Assembly (NCBI RefSeq): GCF_904849725.1
Contig: NC_058518.1
Span: 418,693,081-418,757,080, forward strand
Origin: Hordeum vulgare subsp. vulgare
Lineage: Eukaryota > Streptophyta > Magnoliopsida > Poales > Poaceae
DNA: 64,000 nucleotides
Direction of reading: 5' to 3'
Shown: piece by piece, positions 11,449 to 23,798 of the stretch
Position numbering within the stretch: the first letter of the stretch is position 1
Layout: each line of letters opens with the position of its first letter
Position numbers and translations under genes: made by a program
The notes under the pieces: generated by a model
Told to the model about the DNA's origin: nothing
Seen by the model: the letters and a program-made list of their open reading frames with translations, nothing else
The model's database searches: none

Positions 11449-13001
11449 TGATACGTCTTCAATATATATATATATAATATTTGATTGTTCCATATTGTTA
11501 TATTATCGTTATTGGATGTTTTATAATCATTTTATAGCAACTTTATATAATTTTTTGGGACTAACCTATTGACATAGTGCCAAGTGCGAGTTGCTGTTTT
11601 TTGCTTGTTATCTCCTTCGTAGAAAATCAATATCAGATGATGTCCAAATGACACGAAACCTTTTGGAGATTTTTGTGGACCAGCACGAAACTTGAGGACG
11701 AAGGATGCTCACCAAGGGAGGCCCAGGAGGCCCACTAGGCACTAGGGCGCGCCTTGGGCCCCTAGCGCTGTGGTGGGTAGTGGGGGCCTCAGGAACCTCC
11801 TCAACCGCCTTTGAGCTCTATAAATACCCCAATATTCGAGAAACCCTAGATGGGAGAACAAAAAAACGTTTCAGCCGCCACAAGTTCCAGAATCGACGAG
11901 ATCCAATCTAGAGATCGTTCCTCAAGGGAAGACGGACACGAAGGGGTTCATCATCCTCATTGGTGCTCCTGCGATGATGCATGAGTAGTTCATATTAGAC
12001 CTACAGGTCCGTAGGCAGTAGCTACATGGATTTCTCTCTCGTTTTGCTTCTCAATACAATGGTCTCTTGGAGATCTATTTGATGTAACTCTATCTTTTGC
12101 GGTGTGTTTGTTGGGATCCGATTAACTTTGATTTTATGATGAGATCTATGAAATTATATCTATTCTTGATCATTATAGCCTCGTATTTGTTCTCTGATAT
12201 TTGTGTTTTGTTTGGCCAACTTGATTTTTTTATCTTGCAATGGGAAGAGGTGCTTTGTGATGGGTTCGATCTTGCGGGGCGCAATCTTAATGACGGAAAG
12301 AGACATGACATACATGCATCATTCCTATTAGGGATAAAACGATGGGGTATGTTCCTACATGAATAGATCTTGTCTACATCAAGTTATCGTTCTTACAACA
12401 TTATTTTGTTTCTCCATGAACTTAACACACTAGATGCATGGTGGATAGCGGTTGATGTGTGGAGTAATAGTAGTAGATGCACGCAGAAGTCGGTCTACTT
12501 GTCCTGGACGTGATTCTATACATGATCATTGTCTTGGATATCGTAATATTGTTCACTCTTCTATCAATTTCCCAACAGTAATTTTTCTACCCGCCGTTTG
12601 TTATTTTCTCTAGAGAAGCCACTAGTGAAACCTATGCCCCCTGGGTCTATCTTACATCTTCTATTTGAAAGATCTATTTAGCTATCCGCGTTTCCATTTT
12701 ATTTTCAGATCTATATTATCAAAAACCCAAAAGTACCTTGTTGTGTTTTATTTACCATCACTTTATTTGCATCTATCAATCTATCATTTTACCGTTTTAT
12801 TTTACCCACGAGGGATTGACAACCCCTATATGCATTAGGTTGCGAGGATTTGCGATTTATGTGCAGGTACATCTTACATAGTCTTGTGAATCTTCCTACT
12901 GGATTGATACCTTGGTTTCATAAATGAGAAAATACTTGTCGTCGCTGTGCTATATCATCCTTTAAGCTTGGAGGGAAACCAACGCAATCAGCGAGGAGTT
13001 A
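11449..13001 (+). repeat. 5' LTR of element B
   Basis: It starts TGATACGTCTTC and ends just before the tRNA-Asp-type primer site. TATAAATA is at 11819-11826. A short (AT)n run at about 11461-11480 follows the start and is absent from the 3' LTR. There is no coding content. Confidence 0.85.
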
Positions 13002-13008
13002 AGATTTC

Positions 13009-13025
13009 TGGCGCCGTTGCCGGGG
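13009..13025 (+). promoter_or_regulatory. Primer-binding site of element B (tRNA-Asp type)
   Basis: TGGCGCCGTTGCCGGGG is the complement of the 3' end of plant tRNA-Asp(GUC). It lies 7 bases inside the 5' LTR. Confidence 0.85.
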
Positions 13026-13214
13026 AAGATCATGTCAAGATCTATCGGATTCCCACACATAAACTCTCAACTCCGTGCAATTATATTATTTGCCATGTGC
13101 CTCTCGTTTTCCTTTACCCCACTTCACAAAAAATGCCTTTTTATTTGACTTTTTTTGTTCGTTCTTTTCTTGTCGGATCTCTTGTTTTCTTGTGTTCTTG
13201 CTTGCTTTATCGCC

Positions 13215-13288
13215 ATGGAAAATTCCTCCCTTGCTATGAGCGCCCCTGAGATTGAAGTCCTCAATTTTAAGCAAAGGGGAGGAGAAAG
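13215..13288 (+). pseudogene. gag: Element B gag, N-terminal piece
   Basis: ATG at 13215 in a good context (gccATGg) opens MENSSLAMSAPE. The frame runs 74 bases to the insertion point of the solo LTR at 13289. When the solo LTR and one copy of its GAAAG duplication are ignored, the frame continues at 17611 without a shift, with the insertion inside a serine codon. The continuation stops after about 60 codons. This is the N-terminus of an Athila-type capsid protein. Confidence 0.7.
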
Positions 13289-13546
13289 TGTGGGGACCCC
13301 GACTAGCAAGTCGAGTTCGCCGTGCCCAGTGACCCCAAGGATCAATGTTCACTGAACACAGATATTGAATAATAGAGTCTTACATCCAAGTACCGAAATT
13401 ATTACATCGAACGACCGGAAGGTCGGGTTCAAGAGAAAGGCCTAAAGCCAATTAAACGGATACATCGAGTAGCGGAAACTCGTAAGGGCTAAGCGGTGCC
13501 CATGCCATCAAGCCTACACCGACATGCATTCTGACTTGGAAGCGTC

Positions 13547-13605
13547 CTAGATCGCAGGTTCGTCTCCGACGGCGTATTCATCGCCAAACTCCGGTCCTTC
13601 CATGT
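13547..13605 (-). other. Possible short acidic exon near the 3' end of the solo LTR
   Basis: On the minus strand, an acceptor-like ttgaccag is followed by an open stretch DMEGPEFGDEYAVGDEPAI and then TAG at 13549-13547. It is too short to support alone. It is noted because the Sukkula-like LTR has a similar acidic exon in the same relative place. Confidence 0.25.
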
Positions 13606-15349
13606 CTGGTCAATAACATAACCAGTGGCAAGCCAATGAGTACTTTGAATGTACTCGCAAACAGCCCATGATATGAATATATAAATGGTAAGGAATCACA
13701 GTAACATATATCTTTAGTGGAATGCAATGTGGTGGCATGATCAGGTATATGCAACAAGTTAAAGAATTACTTTTGAAGAACAGGTTACATATATCGACAT
13801 ATCTGACAAGGGTTGAACACGCCGGGCTCACCCTATATGCCAAGTCATCGGACTTGTCATAACCTCAGGGTTTTAAATGAGGGCTAAACCATCCGGGTTT
13901 ACCCTATATGCCAAGTCATCGAACTTGATCATATTATTGTGATTATCATAACAACACCTTTTAACACCACACACACACACTCTTGGTTTATGCGGAAACA
14001 CTGGACGTAGTTTAAGCAGCACCACCCAACTGTCCTTGACCGTGGACACGGCTATTCGAATAGTTTACACTCTGCAGAGGTAGTACGCTGGACCAACGAG
14101 AAACGGGAAATTCCGTGTCATCCACGACTCGCGGTATATCACATATACCCGAGGTAAGTCCCGATCATCATCTTTCCCCTGACGATACTAGACAAAGAGG
14201 TCCACTCGATTGGTACCCAGCCCACATGTTGTACGTCTTATGAGCACCGACTCTCGACTGTATCAACCATGCAGGGACCAACAGTGTGCCTAGAACTCAT
14301 AATAATGGCATAGTCGTCCTACCTGGCACGACCCCATCACGAGAGTGACACCGATCACTCCCGCCACTAGTAATGTGGCTCTTTGCTAGCACCGACGAGA
14401 GTAATCAGCAAAGCCCCGTCCCATAAAGGGGTATCGTGGTCGTACTGGTAAGGTTGGGACGGTCGACACATCATAAATCTAATCCCATTTCCGAAACCAC
14501 TCACACAAAAACACCGGTGCATCACTTCACCAAAAGTGATCACCAACTCATCATCACCCTCGGGCATTAGTGGCACCCGACGGGGTTTTCATAAACTCTT
14601 TATTTAACTCATCATTATGCTTTTGATAATATGCTCTTTCTTTACTTGTCAACATGGTGATAACATGACCCTCACGGGGTAGGGTCAAGCTCAATGCAAT
14701 AATCTTACTTGACTAGACAACATGACAGTAGCATGATCCTCGTAGACAGTAGGGTAAGCTCGTCATGTTTGTGCTCCGAGGAGCCATGTGAATATCATTA
14801 TCAACATGCAAGTGCTTCGAAGAAGCCTCCGGTACCATCACCACAATGATGAACCGGCACCGTGATCACATGCAACGAAAAAATACTTGCTATACTAGCA
14901 TGCATCATTTTATATACTTAAGTCATGGGAAAAGGGCTGCTTGCCTTGGTCAGCTAGGTATCCGGGGTCTTCGAGGTCTTCCGCTCCGGATCCTCCGTCA
15001 CTCGATAACTCTACCGTCGAGAAAGGAATAAATAAATACTAGCTCTCACTAAAACAGATCACAAAGTGCTTTTAAAAATGTTGCAAGGCTTGAATAAATT
15101 CAGTTTATTATTTTGGAAAATGTTACCTATAGTTTTATTAGCTAAGCATATTTATTTAAAAGCAAACAGAAGTAAACAAGTGCTTTTTAATATCATTTTA
15201 TTATATCAAAATAGTTTCTGTTTTTGATAAATGCCAACTATTACAGAATCAAATACTACTCATTTTTAGAAAATTACTGGTGGAAGAATTATATTTTTCT
15301 ACTGGCTAAATCTTTTTATAAAAATCATTTAAGTTACTGGATTAAAATA

Positions 15350-16460
15350 AAAGGAAAATGCCAGGGGAACAGATCCAGCCGGCCCAGCCAGCAGGCCTGG
15401 CCACCAGGCGCGCGCGGGCCAGGTTCAAACCTGACCAGCGGGCCCCTGGGGTCAGCGTCAGCAGTTGCGCGCGCTGGCTGCCCCAGGACACCGACAGGTG
15501 GGCTCCACCTGTCGGGTCCTTCTCGTACCTCCAGCCAGAGAGGTGGAGATGGACGCCGGCGAGGCTGCCGTTGTCCTCGGGCCAATCTAGGAACGGGAAC
15601 GGGTCCCTCGTGCCTCCGCCTACCTGCTCGTGGTCGGGACGTCACCGGAGGTGGTCTGGGTCACCAGCGACGAGGTGCCCGTGGCGGAAGGGTTTCAGGT
15701 TGGTGTTGAACTAGGGGCTAGGGGCACGGATTCGCTCGGGGAAGTTAGGGGAAATGTTCCTGGTGTCAAGGGGAGTGTAATGGGAGGTCGGGCAGCGCAG
15801 GAGCCGACGTGTAGCCGGAGATCGACCGGAGCTCCGAGGCGGAGGGCCCTCGGTCGATCTCGAGCACCGGGGCTCTGCGAGCTCGATTAGGTGGCTAGGG
15901 AGTGTCTACTGGTTGTGCTGAAGCTGCTTGGAGGGTGCTGGTGTGCCGGGGGGACCTATTTATAGGCCAACGACGGTGACCCGACTCGGCCGCGCCGGTG
16001 ACTCACCGTGGCGCGCGTGCAAGCACAGTGAGGTGCTGGCCGCGAAACCATGGGTTCGGGACGTGGTTTAGGACCTCCTAGTGCAACGGCCGCAGAGGGA
16101 AAGCGAGTGGGGTCGAGCCGCAGCGACCGTGCATGCTCGGCCGCGTCGGGCGCGCACGGGCACGCGTCGCCTGAGCTCTTGCGCGAGGGGGAGAGGGTCC
16201 CTGGGGTAGCTTTGCACTCAATGGTTGTCGGGGGAGCGTTTGGACATAATTGGGGAGGTTGGGACCGGCCGGAGTGTCGTCCCCTTGCTTGTGGCTCTCT
16301 GCAGCGCGCCCAGAGCTCAGTTTTGGCATGCCACGGCATGCTGGCTCACTCTGGGGCACTTGGTACGTGTCCTTCATGTCCTGAGTGTTGCTGGGAGTGT
16401 GCCTAGCCGTTGTGGCTTAGTGGGAGTTCAAGCTGGTCAAGGGAGCAAGGAACACTAGTG
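15350..16460 (-). other. GC-rich promoter/leader section of the solo LTR
   Basis: GC content rises sharply compared with the AT-rich flanks (14580-15340 and 16600-17600). Many open frames occur on both strands because stops are rare at this composition. None matches a protein family I know. It surrounds the minus-strand TATA box at 15957-15964 and so probably represents U3 and early R of the LTR. Confidence 0.45.
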
Positions 16461-17605
16461 TTGCCAGTACTGCCCCGCGCCTTCAATTGGAGTTCTTGTC
16501 ACTTGTGCTTGGAGTTGGGGAGGGGCTGATTGACTGGGTGCTCAGGGTGTTCTTGGTCTCTAACCCACCAAGTTTGGGGCCTTGACATTGGGTAAAACAA
16601 TGGCTAGGAGGGTTTTTACCTTCCTGTCAGTAGGTGTCCGACAGTGACTTGGGGTGCTTCCACCCCACCACTGGAAATGAAACTTAACAGGTTTGGTCTT
16701 GGGGTAAAAACATGGGGTTCCACCAAATATGAGCTCCATTGAACAAGTTTGGCTTTGTAAACTTGAAAATGTCTCAAAATGACCAGTACTGTCCTTTACA
16801 AAGGGAGTGTTGCCAAACAGAGTCTCACAAATCCCATCTTTGGTGTGGAGTCCTCATTTGGGGTGTCAAACACTCCTGCAAAGTTTCAGCTCCATTGGAG
16901 AAACTTTGCAATGTAGAGTTATTCCAACTCTACTCTGGACACAGAGGGTTTTGGGCTCATTAGGTGCACTTCCCCACCTTGGATCAAGGTGAGGTTTTAG
17001 GTGAGCACCTAATATGGCTTGGGAGGGCTCCTGTAATTTTAGGGGATTTTACTAACATAATTTCCTTTGGAAACATCTCAAAAAGCTAAAACAGACAGAA
17101 ATGGTTTTCAGGGTTTTACTCAAATTATATTAATATAAAATAGGGTTTAAAATCTTATATATGGAAAATATATGTCCTTCTGAGCTTCCATGAATTTACT
17201 CAGAATTTTCTAAGGCAGGAAAGCAATTTTCCTTGAGGGAATATCATTACTGGCCTTAGAAACAGACATAGATATAAAATACGAAAATAATATTTTAAAT
17301 CACCAATTAATGTTTTTAATGAATGAAAATAATATTTGGATCATATCACCAACTTTGGTTGGAAGTTCCACTTGGCTTCATGAGCTAGTAGTGTATCCCA
17401 ACATGATGAAGGTGATCTTGATATAAAGGAAAAAGGGTTTTTGAAGAGAGCAAAATAATAAGTTTCCATAGGTTTGAGTCATCAAACAAACAAGCATACA
17501 CTCAAACAAGGGTTCACATTGCACTCACAACATTATTTGAAAAAGTTTTAACAAGCTCTGATTTTTGCAACATAAAATACTTGTGGTGAAAAACAGGGTG
17601 TGACA

Positions 17606-17940
17606 GAAAGTCTGAAAGATGCTTGGTATAGGATTTGCAATGCTCATGATAGATCTATCCACAAGCAATCTACTATCGTTCTTCTTCGAATTTTTTTTGG
17701 AATTACTACTTGGTATAGATTTGTTCTTGACACTATTACGAGGGGAAATTTCTGAAGTTGTCCACCCTCTGATGCTCTTAATGCCATGGGAAGTTTATTG
17801 GGGTCTCCAGCTATCATTATAAATGAAACAATTTTAACTCTTGAACATGTTATGCAAAGGTTAAATGATATTGAAAAGAAAATTCTTACCAACGAGGATG
17901 TTGAAAATTTGGATAAAAGGGTGCAAGATCTTGTTTAAAG
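17606..17940 (+). pseudogene. gag: Element B gag, middle piece
   Basis: Following the GAAAG duplication, the plus strand encodes SLKDAWYRICNAHDRSIHKQ and then TTWYRFVLDT, which resembles the gag capsid of Athila-lineage elements. An in-frame TGA follows GNF at about 17750. After a frame change, TLEHVMQRLNDIEKKILTNE is read at 17840-17900. It is a broken continuation of the piece at 13215-13288. The expected role is particle formation; no product can be made. Confidence 0.68.
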
Positions 17941-18270
17941 ATGGGAGAAGCTATTAAAATATTGAAAGAGAAACAACCCATAACTAATGAATGGGTAGTA
18001 GAGAGTCTGAATCCATTGAAACTATTGAATAAACTCCTTCCAGAAAGAAAACAACCCAAACTCCCAAGAACAAGGGTGCCTCTTCTAGCAACAACAACAT
18101 AGATTTTAAGATGATTAGGGCTCACTACAGCTTGAATGAACTTCCTCATATGAATAAATTGTTTAACTTTATTCCTAGGAGTGTAATTTTTGAGAATATG
18201 CATGCAAGATCTATAAGGAATTATGGATGTGTGATTGAGGAGTTGGAAACTAAGGATGACAATACCTGAA
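17941..18270 (+). pseudogene. gag: Element B gag, C-terminal piece
   Basis: At about 18060-18270 a plus-strand frame reads NKGASSSNNNIDFKMIRAHY and continues with LNELPHMNKLFNFIPRSVIF to a TGA. It has no zinc knuckle. It ends immediately before the conserved post-ORF hairpin, as the protease ORF does in the Sabrina-like element. Confidence 0.55.
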
Positions 18271-18306
18271 TCTATGCTTTATGCCTAGCTAGGGGCATAA
18301 AACGAG

Positions 18307-18329
18307 AGCGCTTGTTGGGAGGCAACCCA
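18307..18329 (+). promoter_or_regulatory. Conserved post-ORF hairpin in element B
   Basis: The core TTGGGAGGCAACCCA can fold as TTGGG/CCCA(A) with a six-base AGGCAA loop. It lies about 40 bases after the last gag stop. Identical 23-base copies occur at 24919-24941 and, on the minus strand, at 55864-55886, each just after an ORF. Confidence 0.6.
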
Positions 18330-20524
18330 TTGAATAAAATTTATTTTTCTATTTTGCTTTCTGTTTTCGAGTGTTTGCATAATTATGCTACTGTTATTAT
18401 TTGTTTTTCATATTTTAATTAGTGTTTGTGCCAAGCAAATCCTTTAGGATCATGTTGGGTGATAGTTGCTTTGATCTTGTTGGAAAACAGAAACTTTTGC
18501 ATCCAGTATCAGAAAATCTAAAAATCACAGAAGCGACAAAAGTGTTCGGATTTTTTACATAAGATTTAGATGCTGATTACATTTGTTGCCCTAATGTTTT
18601 AGAATTTTTGCAGTTACAAAAGTATGAGTAAAATTCTAGTCTTTACCGACTGTTCTAGTTTTTCATAGATTCTGTTTTCTTTGTGTTATGTGCTTATTTT
18701 GATGATTCTATGGTTTGTATCGGGGGGTATAAGCCATGGTAATACAATAGATATAATGCAAAAACAAAATTGGAATGGGTTTTCAACAGTACCTAAAGTA
18801 AAGTTTGGTTTTCTTCTAACAACCATCGGTAATTTTACTTGGAGCTATATTTTTATTCGTCACATATCATGAATTTAGCTTGGAGCGTCTTGTATTATAT
18901 GATTCTTTGCTTTCTTTTCTGGTTAATTTGTCATAATAAACCTTGTTGGACACACCTAGTTTAGAGAGCTAAATTATGCTACGATTTGTTTGAATCGCTC
19001 TTTGTGCTTCACTTATATCTTTTTGAGCACGAGGGTGCTGTTATTTCGAACAAATTTGCTCTCCTGCTTCACTTAGATTATTTTGAGAGTTGCTAAAATT
19101 TTGAAGAAATCCTCTCTTTCTTCACTTTATAATTTTGAGAGTTGAAAATTTTAAAGAAACTTGTGCTCTCGTTCTTCACTTATATTTGTTTGAGAGCCTC
19201 TTATTTGCAATGGCAATTTGCTTTAAATGAAAATTAGTTCCAAAGTGATGAATGTCCAGGAAAGGTATAATAAAAACTTTCATGTAGATCATTGGATATT
19301 AAACACTATTCTTTGCAATAGTTTTGCGATATGAAGATAGTAATATGTGAGTTGCGTTGATGAGTCATTATGCTCTACTAGGAATATAGGTGTTAAGGTT
19401 TGTGATTCCCTATGCATGCACATGAAGTCAATAATTATACTATGAAATTACATCCTAGTTATGTCGCATTATTCAGTTTTAGTTATGTTTAATGTTAACT
19501 TATGATGATTTTTGTTCCTTGGTTGGGCACTTCCCAATCTATTTGCTAGCCTTCACTTGTACTAAGTGGGAATACTGCTTGTGCATCCAAATCCTAAACC
19601 AAAGTTGTGCCAAATGAGTCCACCATACCTACGTATATGCGATATTTCAACATCGTTCCATGTAAATTTGCAAGTGCCAACTCTAATGTTCAAAAAAAAT
19701 TATGTTTTGTGTGCCCATACCGCTCATGAAACGGCGAGGGGTGGTCGGTATCTTCCATGTTAAATAGGTTATTCTCAAGATGAGTGTTTTTCACTTGTCA
19801 TTGCACGAGAGTATGACGGTAATAGGGATGCCCAGTCCCAAAATGGAAAAATATATTTTATGTTGTCAAATAGAAAATTGCTTGGAAAGTGTTGGTATGG
19901 ACGGTACTCGTGTATACGGCTAGCCATGGAATGTGAAAGAATGGTGGAAAAATAAATAAACTTTATTTTCAGTTTGGGAACCGCCTATAATTTGTTTAGC
20001 ATGGACGGTATTGGAAAATCTTATTCGTTTTCGTCGACAAGAAAAACATACCACCCAAAAAAAATCATCTCTAAGTTTTTCACCTTGAGCTCTCGCACCT
20101 CTACAAATCCATGCTTCCCTATGCAAACGGAATATCTATTTACTTTATGCAATTTTTATTTTGAATTTGTGTCTCCATCTTCTCTTATAAAGCACCAACT
20201 AAGGAACACCATTATCATACTTGAGCATTCGATGTAGTTAATATTTGAGTGTGTCGCATGAAATGATCAATGATAGAGCGTGATGGTCTAGGCATAACGT
20301 TCTTTAGCATTGATATTTTGAAATACATGGTTGCTTGTTGATATGCTTGAGTATTGACATTTTCATGTCAAACTATAGACTATTGGTTTGCATCATCTAC
20401 AAGTCCATATTTCCATGCTGAAAGAAAAAGAATATGATGAACATGTGAGACAGCATTCCACATCAAAATTATGTTTTTGTCATTTATCTACTCGAGGATG
20501 TACATGAATTAAGCTTGGGGATGC
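18330..20524 (+). other. 3' non-coding region of element B with short dispersed repeats and PPT
   Basis: No coding sequence. Four diverged copies of a TTCACTTATATCTTTTGAG-like motif lie at about 19005-19195; the same motif series is present in the Sabrina-like elements. The polypurine tract AAGCTTGGGGATGC is at 20511-20524, directly before the 3' LTR. Confidence 0.65.
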
Positions 20525-21073
20525 TAATACATCTCCAACATGTCTATAATTTTTTATTGTTCCATGTTGTTATATTATCATTCTTGGATGTTTTATGATC
20601 ATTTTGTAGCAAATTTATATCATTTTTTGGGACTAACCTATTGACATAGTGCCTAGTGCCAGTTGTTGGTTTTTTCCTTCGTAGAAAATCCATATGAGAT
20701 GAAGTCCAAATGCTAGGAAAATTTACGAAGATTTTTTTTGGACCAGAAGGAAACTTGGGAGCCAAGGATGAGCAACAGACGAGGCCCAGGGGGGCACTAG
20801 ACACCAGGACCCATGGCATGGCCTGGTATCTAGTGGGGCCCTCGAGCACCTCCTCCACCGCCTCTCGCCTCTATAAATACCCCAATACTGTGAAAACCCT
20901 AGAGGAGTCGACGAAAAATCGTTTCAGCCGCCGCAAATTCTAGATCCATGAAATCCAATGTAGAGCTCGTTCAAGAGGTGAACACGATCACGGAGGGGTT
21001 CACCATCCTCATTGGTGCTCCTCCGATGATCCGTGATTAGTTCATATTATACCTACTAGTCCGTAGGAGTAGC
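20525..21073 (+). repeat. 3' LTR of element B, first part
   Basis: It starts TAATACATCTCC (canonical TG mutated to TA) right after the PPT. TATAAATA is at 20872-20879. The last five bases, GTAGC at 21069-21073, are the left copy of the target duplication of the nested element. The LTR resumes at 29112. Confidence 0.85.
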
Positions 21074-22583
21074 CGATACGTCTCCAACGTATCTATAATT
21101 TTTTATGGTTCCATGCTATTATCTTGTCAAACTTTAAATGTTTTGTATGCATTTTATATCTTCTTTGGGACTAACTTATTAATTCAGTGCCAAGTGCCAG
21201 TTCCTGTTTTTTCCGTGTTTTTGACCTTTTTTAGAGGAGAATATTAAACAAAGTCCAAAAGGAATAAAACCTCCGAAAAGATTTTTTTCCAGAACAGAAG
21301 ATACGCAGGGAGCTTGAGAACCAAGGCAAAGGGCACCAGGGGAGGCCACAAGCCCCCTAGCCGAGACCTGGGGGGCCGCGCCTAGCAGGCTTGTGGGCCC
21401 CCTGTGGCTCCTTTGCCCTACTTCTTACGCCTATAAATCCCCGAAAAATCTGAAACCACGAGGGAGAGCCACGAAAATACTTTTCCGCCGCCGCAAGCTT
21501 CTGTCTCTGGAAGATCCCATCTGGGGCACGTTCTGGTGCCATGCCGGAGGGGGGATTCTGACACGGAGGGCTTATTCATCAACACCATTTCCTCTCCGAT
21601 GATGCATGAGTAGTTCACCATATACCTTCGGGTCCATAGCTAGTAGCTAGATGGCTTCTTCTCTCTCTTGGATATTCAATACAAAGTTCTCCATGATCTT
21701 CATGGAGATCTATCTGATGTAATCCTCTTTTGCGGTGTGTTTGTCGAGATCCTATGAATTGTGGATTTATGATCAGATTATCTATGAATCTTATTTGAGT
21801 TTCTTCTGATCTCTTATTTGCATGATTTCATATCCTTGTAATTGTCTTTGAGTTGTGGGTTTTGGTTGGCCAACTTGATCTATAATTCTTGCAATGGGAG
21901 AAGTGCTTGGTTTTGGGTTCATACCGTGCAGTGACCTCACCCAGTGACAGAAGGGGTAGCGAGGCACGCATCGTGTTGTTGCCATCAAGGGTAAAAAGAT
22001 GGGGTTTATATCTATTGCATGAATTTATCCCGCTACATCATGTCATCTTGCTTAAGGTGTTACTCTGTTTGTCATGAACTCAATACACTAGATGCATGCT
22101 GGATAGCGATCGATGTGTGGAGTAATAGTAGTAGATGTAGAAAGTATCGGTCTACTTGTCTCCGACGTGACGCCTATATGTATGATCATTGCCTTAGATA
22201 TCGTCATGACTCTGTGCGGTTCTATCAATTGCTCGACAATAATTCGTTCACCCACCGTAATATTTGCTATCATGAGAGAAGCCTCTAATGAACACTATGG
22301 CCCCGGGGTCTACTTCACATCATATTTTCAGCCCTACACTTTTACTTTGTTGCACTTTCCGCCTTCAGATCTCACCTTGCAATCAATCGTGAAGGGATTG
22401 ACAATCCCTTTGTAGCGTTGGGTGCAAGTTTGTTGTTTTTGCGCAGGTACTTTGGAGACTTGGCTTGATACTCCTACTGGATTGATACCTTGGTTCTCAA
22501 ACAAAGGGAAATACTTGTTGCTACTGTGATGCATCACCCTTTCCTATTCAAGGTAAAAACCAACGCAAGCTCAAGAGGTAGCA
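21074..22583 (+). repeat. 5' LTR of the Sabrina-like element
   Basis: It starts CGATACGTCTCC (TG mutated to CG) and ends GAGGTAGCA. The TATAAAT box is at 21432-21438. Compared with the 3' LTR there are several percent differences by eye. Confidence 0.9.
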
Positions 22584-22594
22584 AGAAGAATTTC

Positions 22595-22611
22595 TGGCGC
22601 CGTTGCCGGGG
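22595..22611 (+). promoter_or_regulatory. Primer-binding site of the Sabrina-like element
   Basis: TGGCGCCGTTGCCGGGG, complementary to the 3' end of tRNA-Asp, lies 11 bases inside the 5' LTR. Confidence 0.85.
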
Positions 22612-22853
22612 AGCATCAAGTCAAGAATAGTCTTCCTCCAACGTGTCAATCTCTGTCACCGGGGACTATTCTAAGTGATGCTTATCCAAGTAATCGTCGC
22701 AAACTCATCTCTTGCACTTACTTTTTTGCCTCCCGTTTTCCTCTCCCCCACTTCTGAAAAAAAAATTACAAAAAATATTTGCCTTTTTCGTTTGCCCTTC
22801 TCTTTTGCTTGCTTTCTGTTCGCTTGTGTGCTTGTCTGCTTGCTGAAGTCACC

Positions 22854-23798
22854 ATGACTGAAAATACCAAACTTTGTGACTTCTCGAATATTACTAATAA
22901 TGATTTTATTAGTACTCCGGTTGCTCCTACCAGTAGTGCGGAATCATATGAAATCAATGATGCTTTGCTGAATCTTGTTATGAAGGAGAAATTCTCCAGC
23001 CTTCCTAGTGAAGATGTCGCATCCCATCTTAATACCTTCATTGAGTTATGCCATATGCAAAAGAAGAAAGATGTGGATAATGATGTGATTAAATTGAAGC
23101 TATTTCCGTTCTCATTGCGAGATCGAGCAAAAACTTGGTTTTCATCTTTGCCCAAAAATAGTATTGATTCTTGGAACAAGTGCAAAGATGCTTATATATC
23201 CAAGTATTTTCCATCGGCTAAGATTATCTCTCTCCGTAATGATATCATAAATTTTAAGCAACTAGATCATGAACATGTTGCACAATCTTGGGAGAGAATG
23301 AAATTGATGATTAGAAATTGTCCCGCTCATGGCTTGAGTCTTTCGATGATTATACAAATCTTTTATGCTGGTTTGAATTTTGCTTCTAGAAATATCCTTG
23401 ATTCCGCCTCTAGTGGAACTTTCATGGAAATCACATTAGGAGAAGCCACAAAACTCCTAGACAATATCATGACAAACTATTCTCAGTGGCACACAGAAAG
23501 GTCACCTACTAGCAAAAAAGTGCATGCTATAGAAGAAATTAACTCGTTGAGTGCTAAGATGGATGAGTTAATGAAATTGTTTGCTAGTACAGGTGCTCCT
23601 TTAGATCCAAATGATATGCCCTTGTCTTCCTTGAATGAGAGTAGCAACGAGAGCTTGGACGTTAATTTTGTTGGTAGGAATAATTTTGGCCACAATAATG
23701 CTTTTAGAGGTAACTATATTCCTAGGCCTTTTCCTAGTAATCCCTCTAATAACTTTGGCAATTCCTACAACAATGCTCATGGAAATTACAATAAATAA
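22854..23798 (+). CDS. gag: Athila-type gag of the Sabrina-like element
   Basis: The start at 22854 (caccATGa) is preferred over an in-frame ATG at 22779. It has the stronger context, and the minus-strand copy at 43840 starts at the same residue in a family that has the same N-terminus (MTENTKLCDF here, MNENTKLCDF there). The frame is 314 codons and intact. The retrotransposon gag domain is at about residues 55-170, with FPFSLRDRAKTWFSSLP and DSWNKCKDAYISKYFP. The C-terminus is Asn/Gly-rich (NNFGNSYNNAHGNYNK) and no zinc knuckle is seen. The protein would form the virus-like particle. The following region continues in other frames with stops, so gag is probably truncated relative to an ancestral gag-protease fusion. 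Confidence 0.85.
   Translation: MTENTKLCDFSNITNNDFISTPVAPTSSAESYEINDALLNLVMKEKFSSLPSEDVASHLNTFIELCHMQKKKDVDNDVIKLKLFPFSLRDRAKTWFSSLPKNSIDSWNKCKDAYISKYFPSAKIISLRNDIINFKQLDHEHVAQSWERMKLMIRNCPAHGLSLSMIIQIFYAGLNFASRNILDSASSGTFMEITLGEATKLLDNIMTNYSQWHTERSPTSKKVHAIEEINSLSAKMDELMKLFASTGAPLDPNDMPLSSLNESSNESLDVNFVGRNNFGHNNAFRGNYIPRPFPSNPSNNFGNSYNNAHGNYNK

Larger units (their letters stand above)
13289..17605 (-). mobile_element. 4.3-kb solo LTR (LARD-like) flanked by GAAAG duplications
   Basis: The unit reads TGTGGGGACCCC... to ...GTGTGACA on the plus strand, so both ends are TG/CA. It is bounded by identical 5-mers GAAAG at 13284-13288 and 17606-17610. No internal domain, PBS or PPT is present, which fits a solo LTR. 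A minus-strand TATAAATA at 15957-15964 leads into a GC-rich leader (about 15950 down to 15350) and suggests minus orientation. LTRs this long are known from Triticeae large retrotransposon derivatives; I cannot name the family. Confidence 0.75.

Noticed and set aside
15224..16460. Several overlapping 100-160-codon frames on both strands
   Set aside because: High GC content makes stops rare; no domain, and they lie in the leader of a solo LTR.
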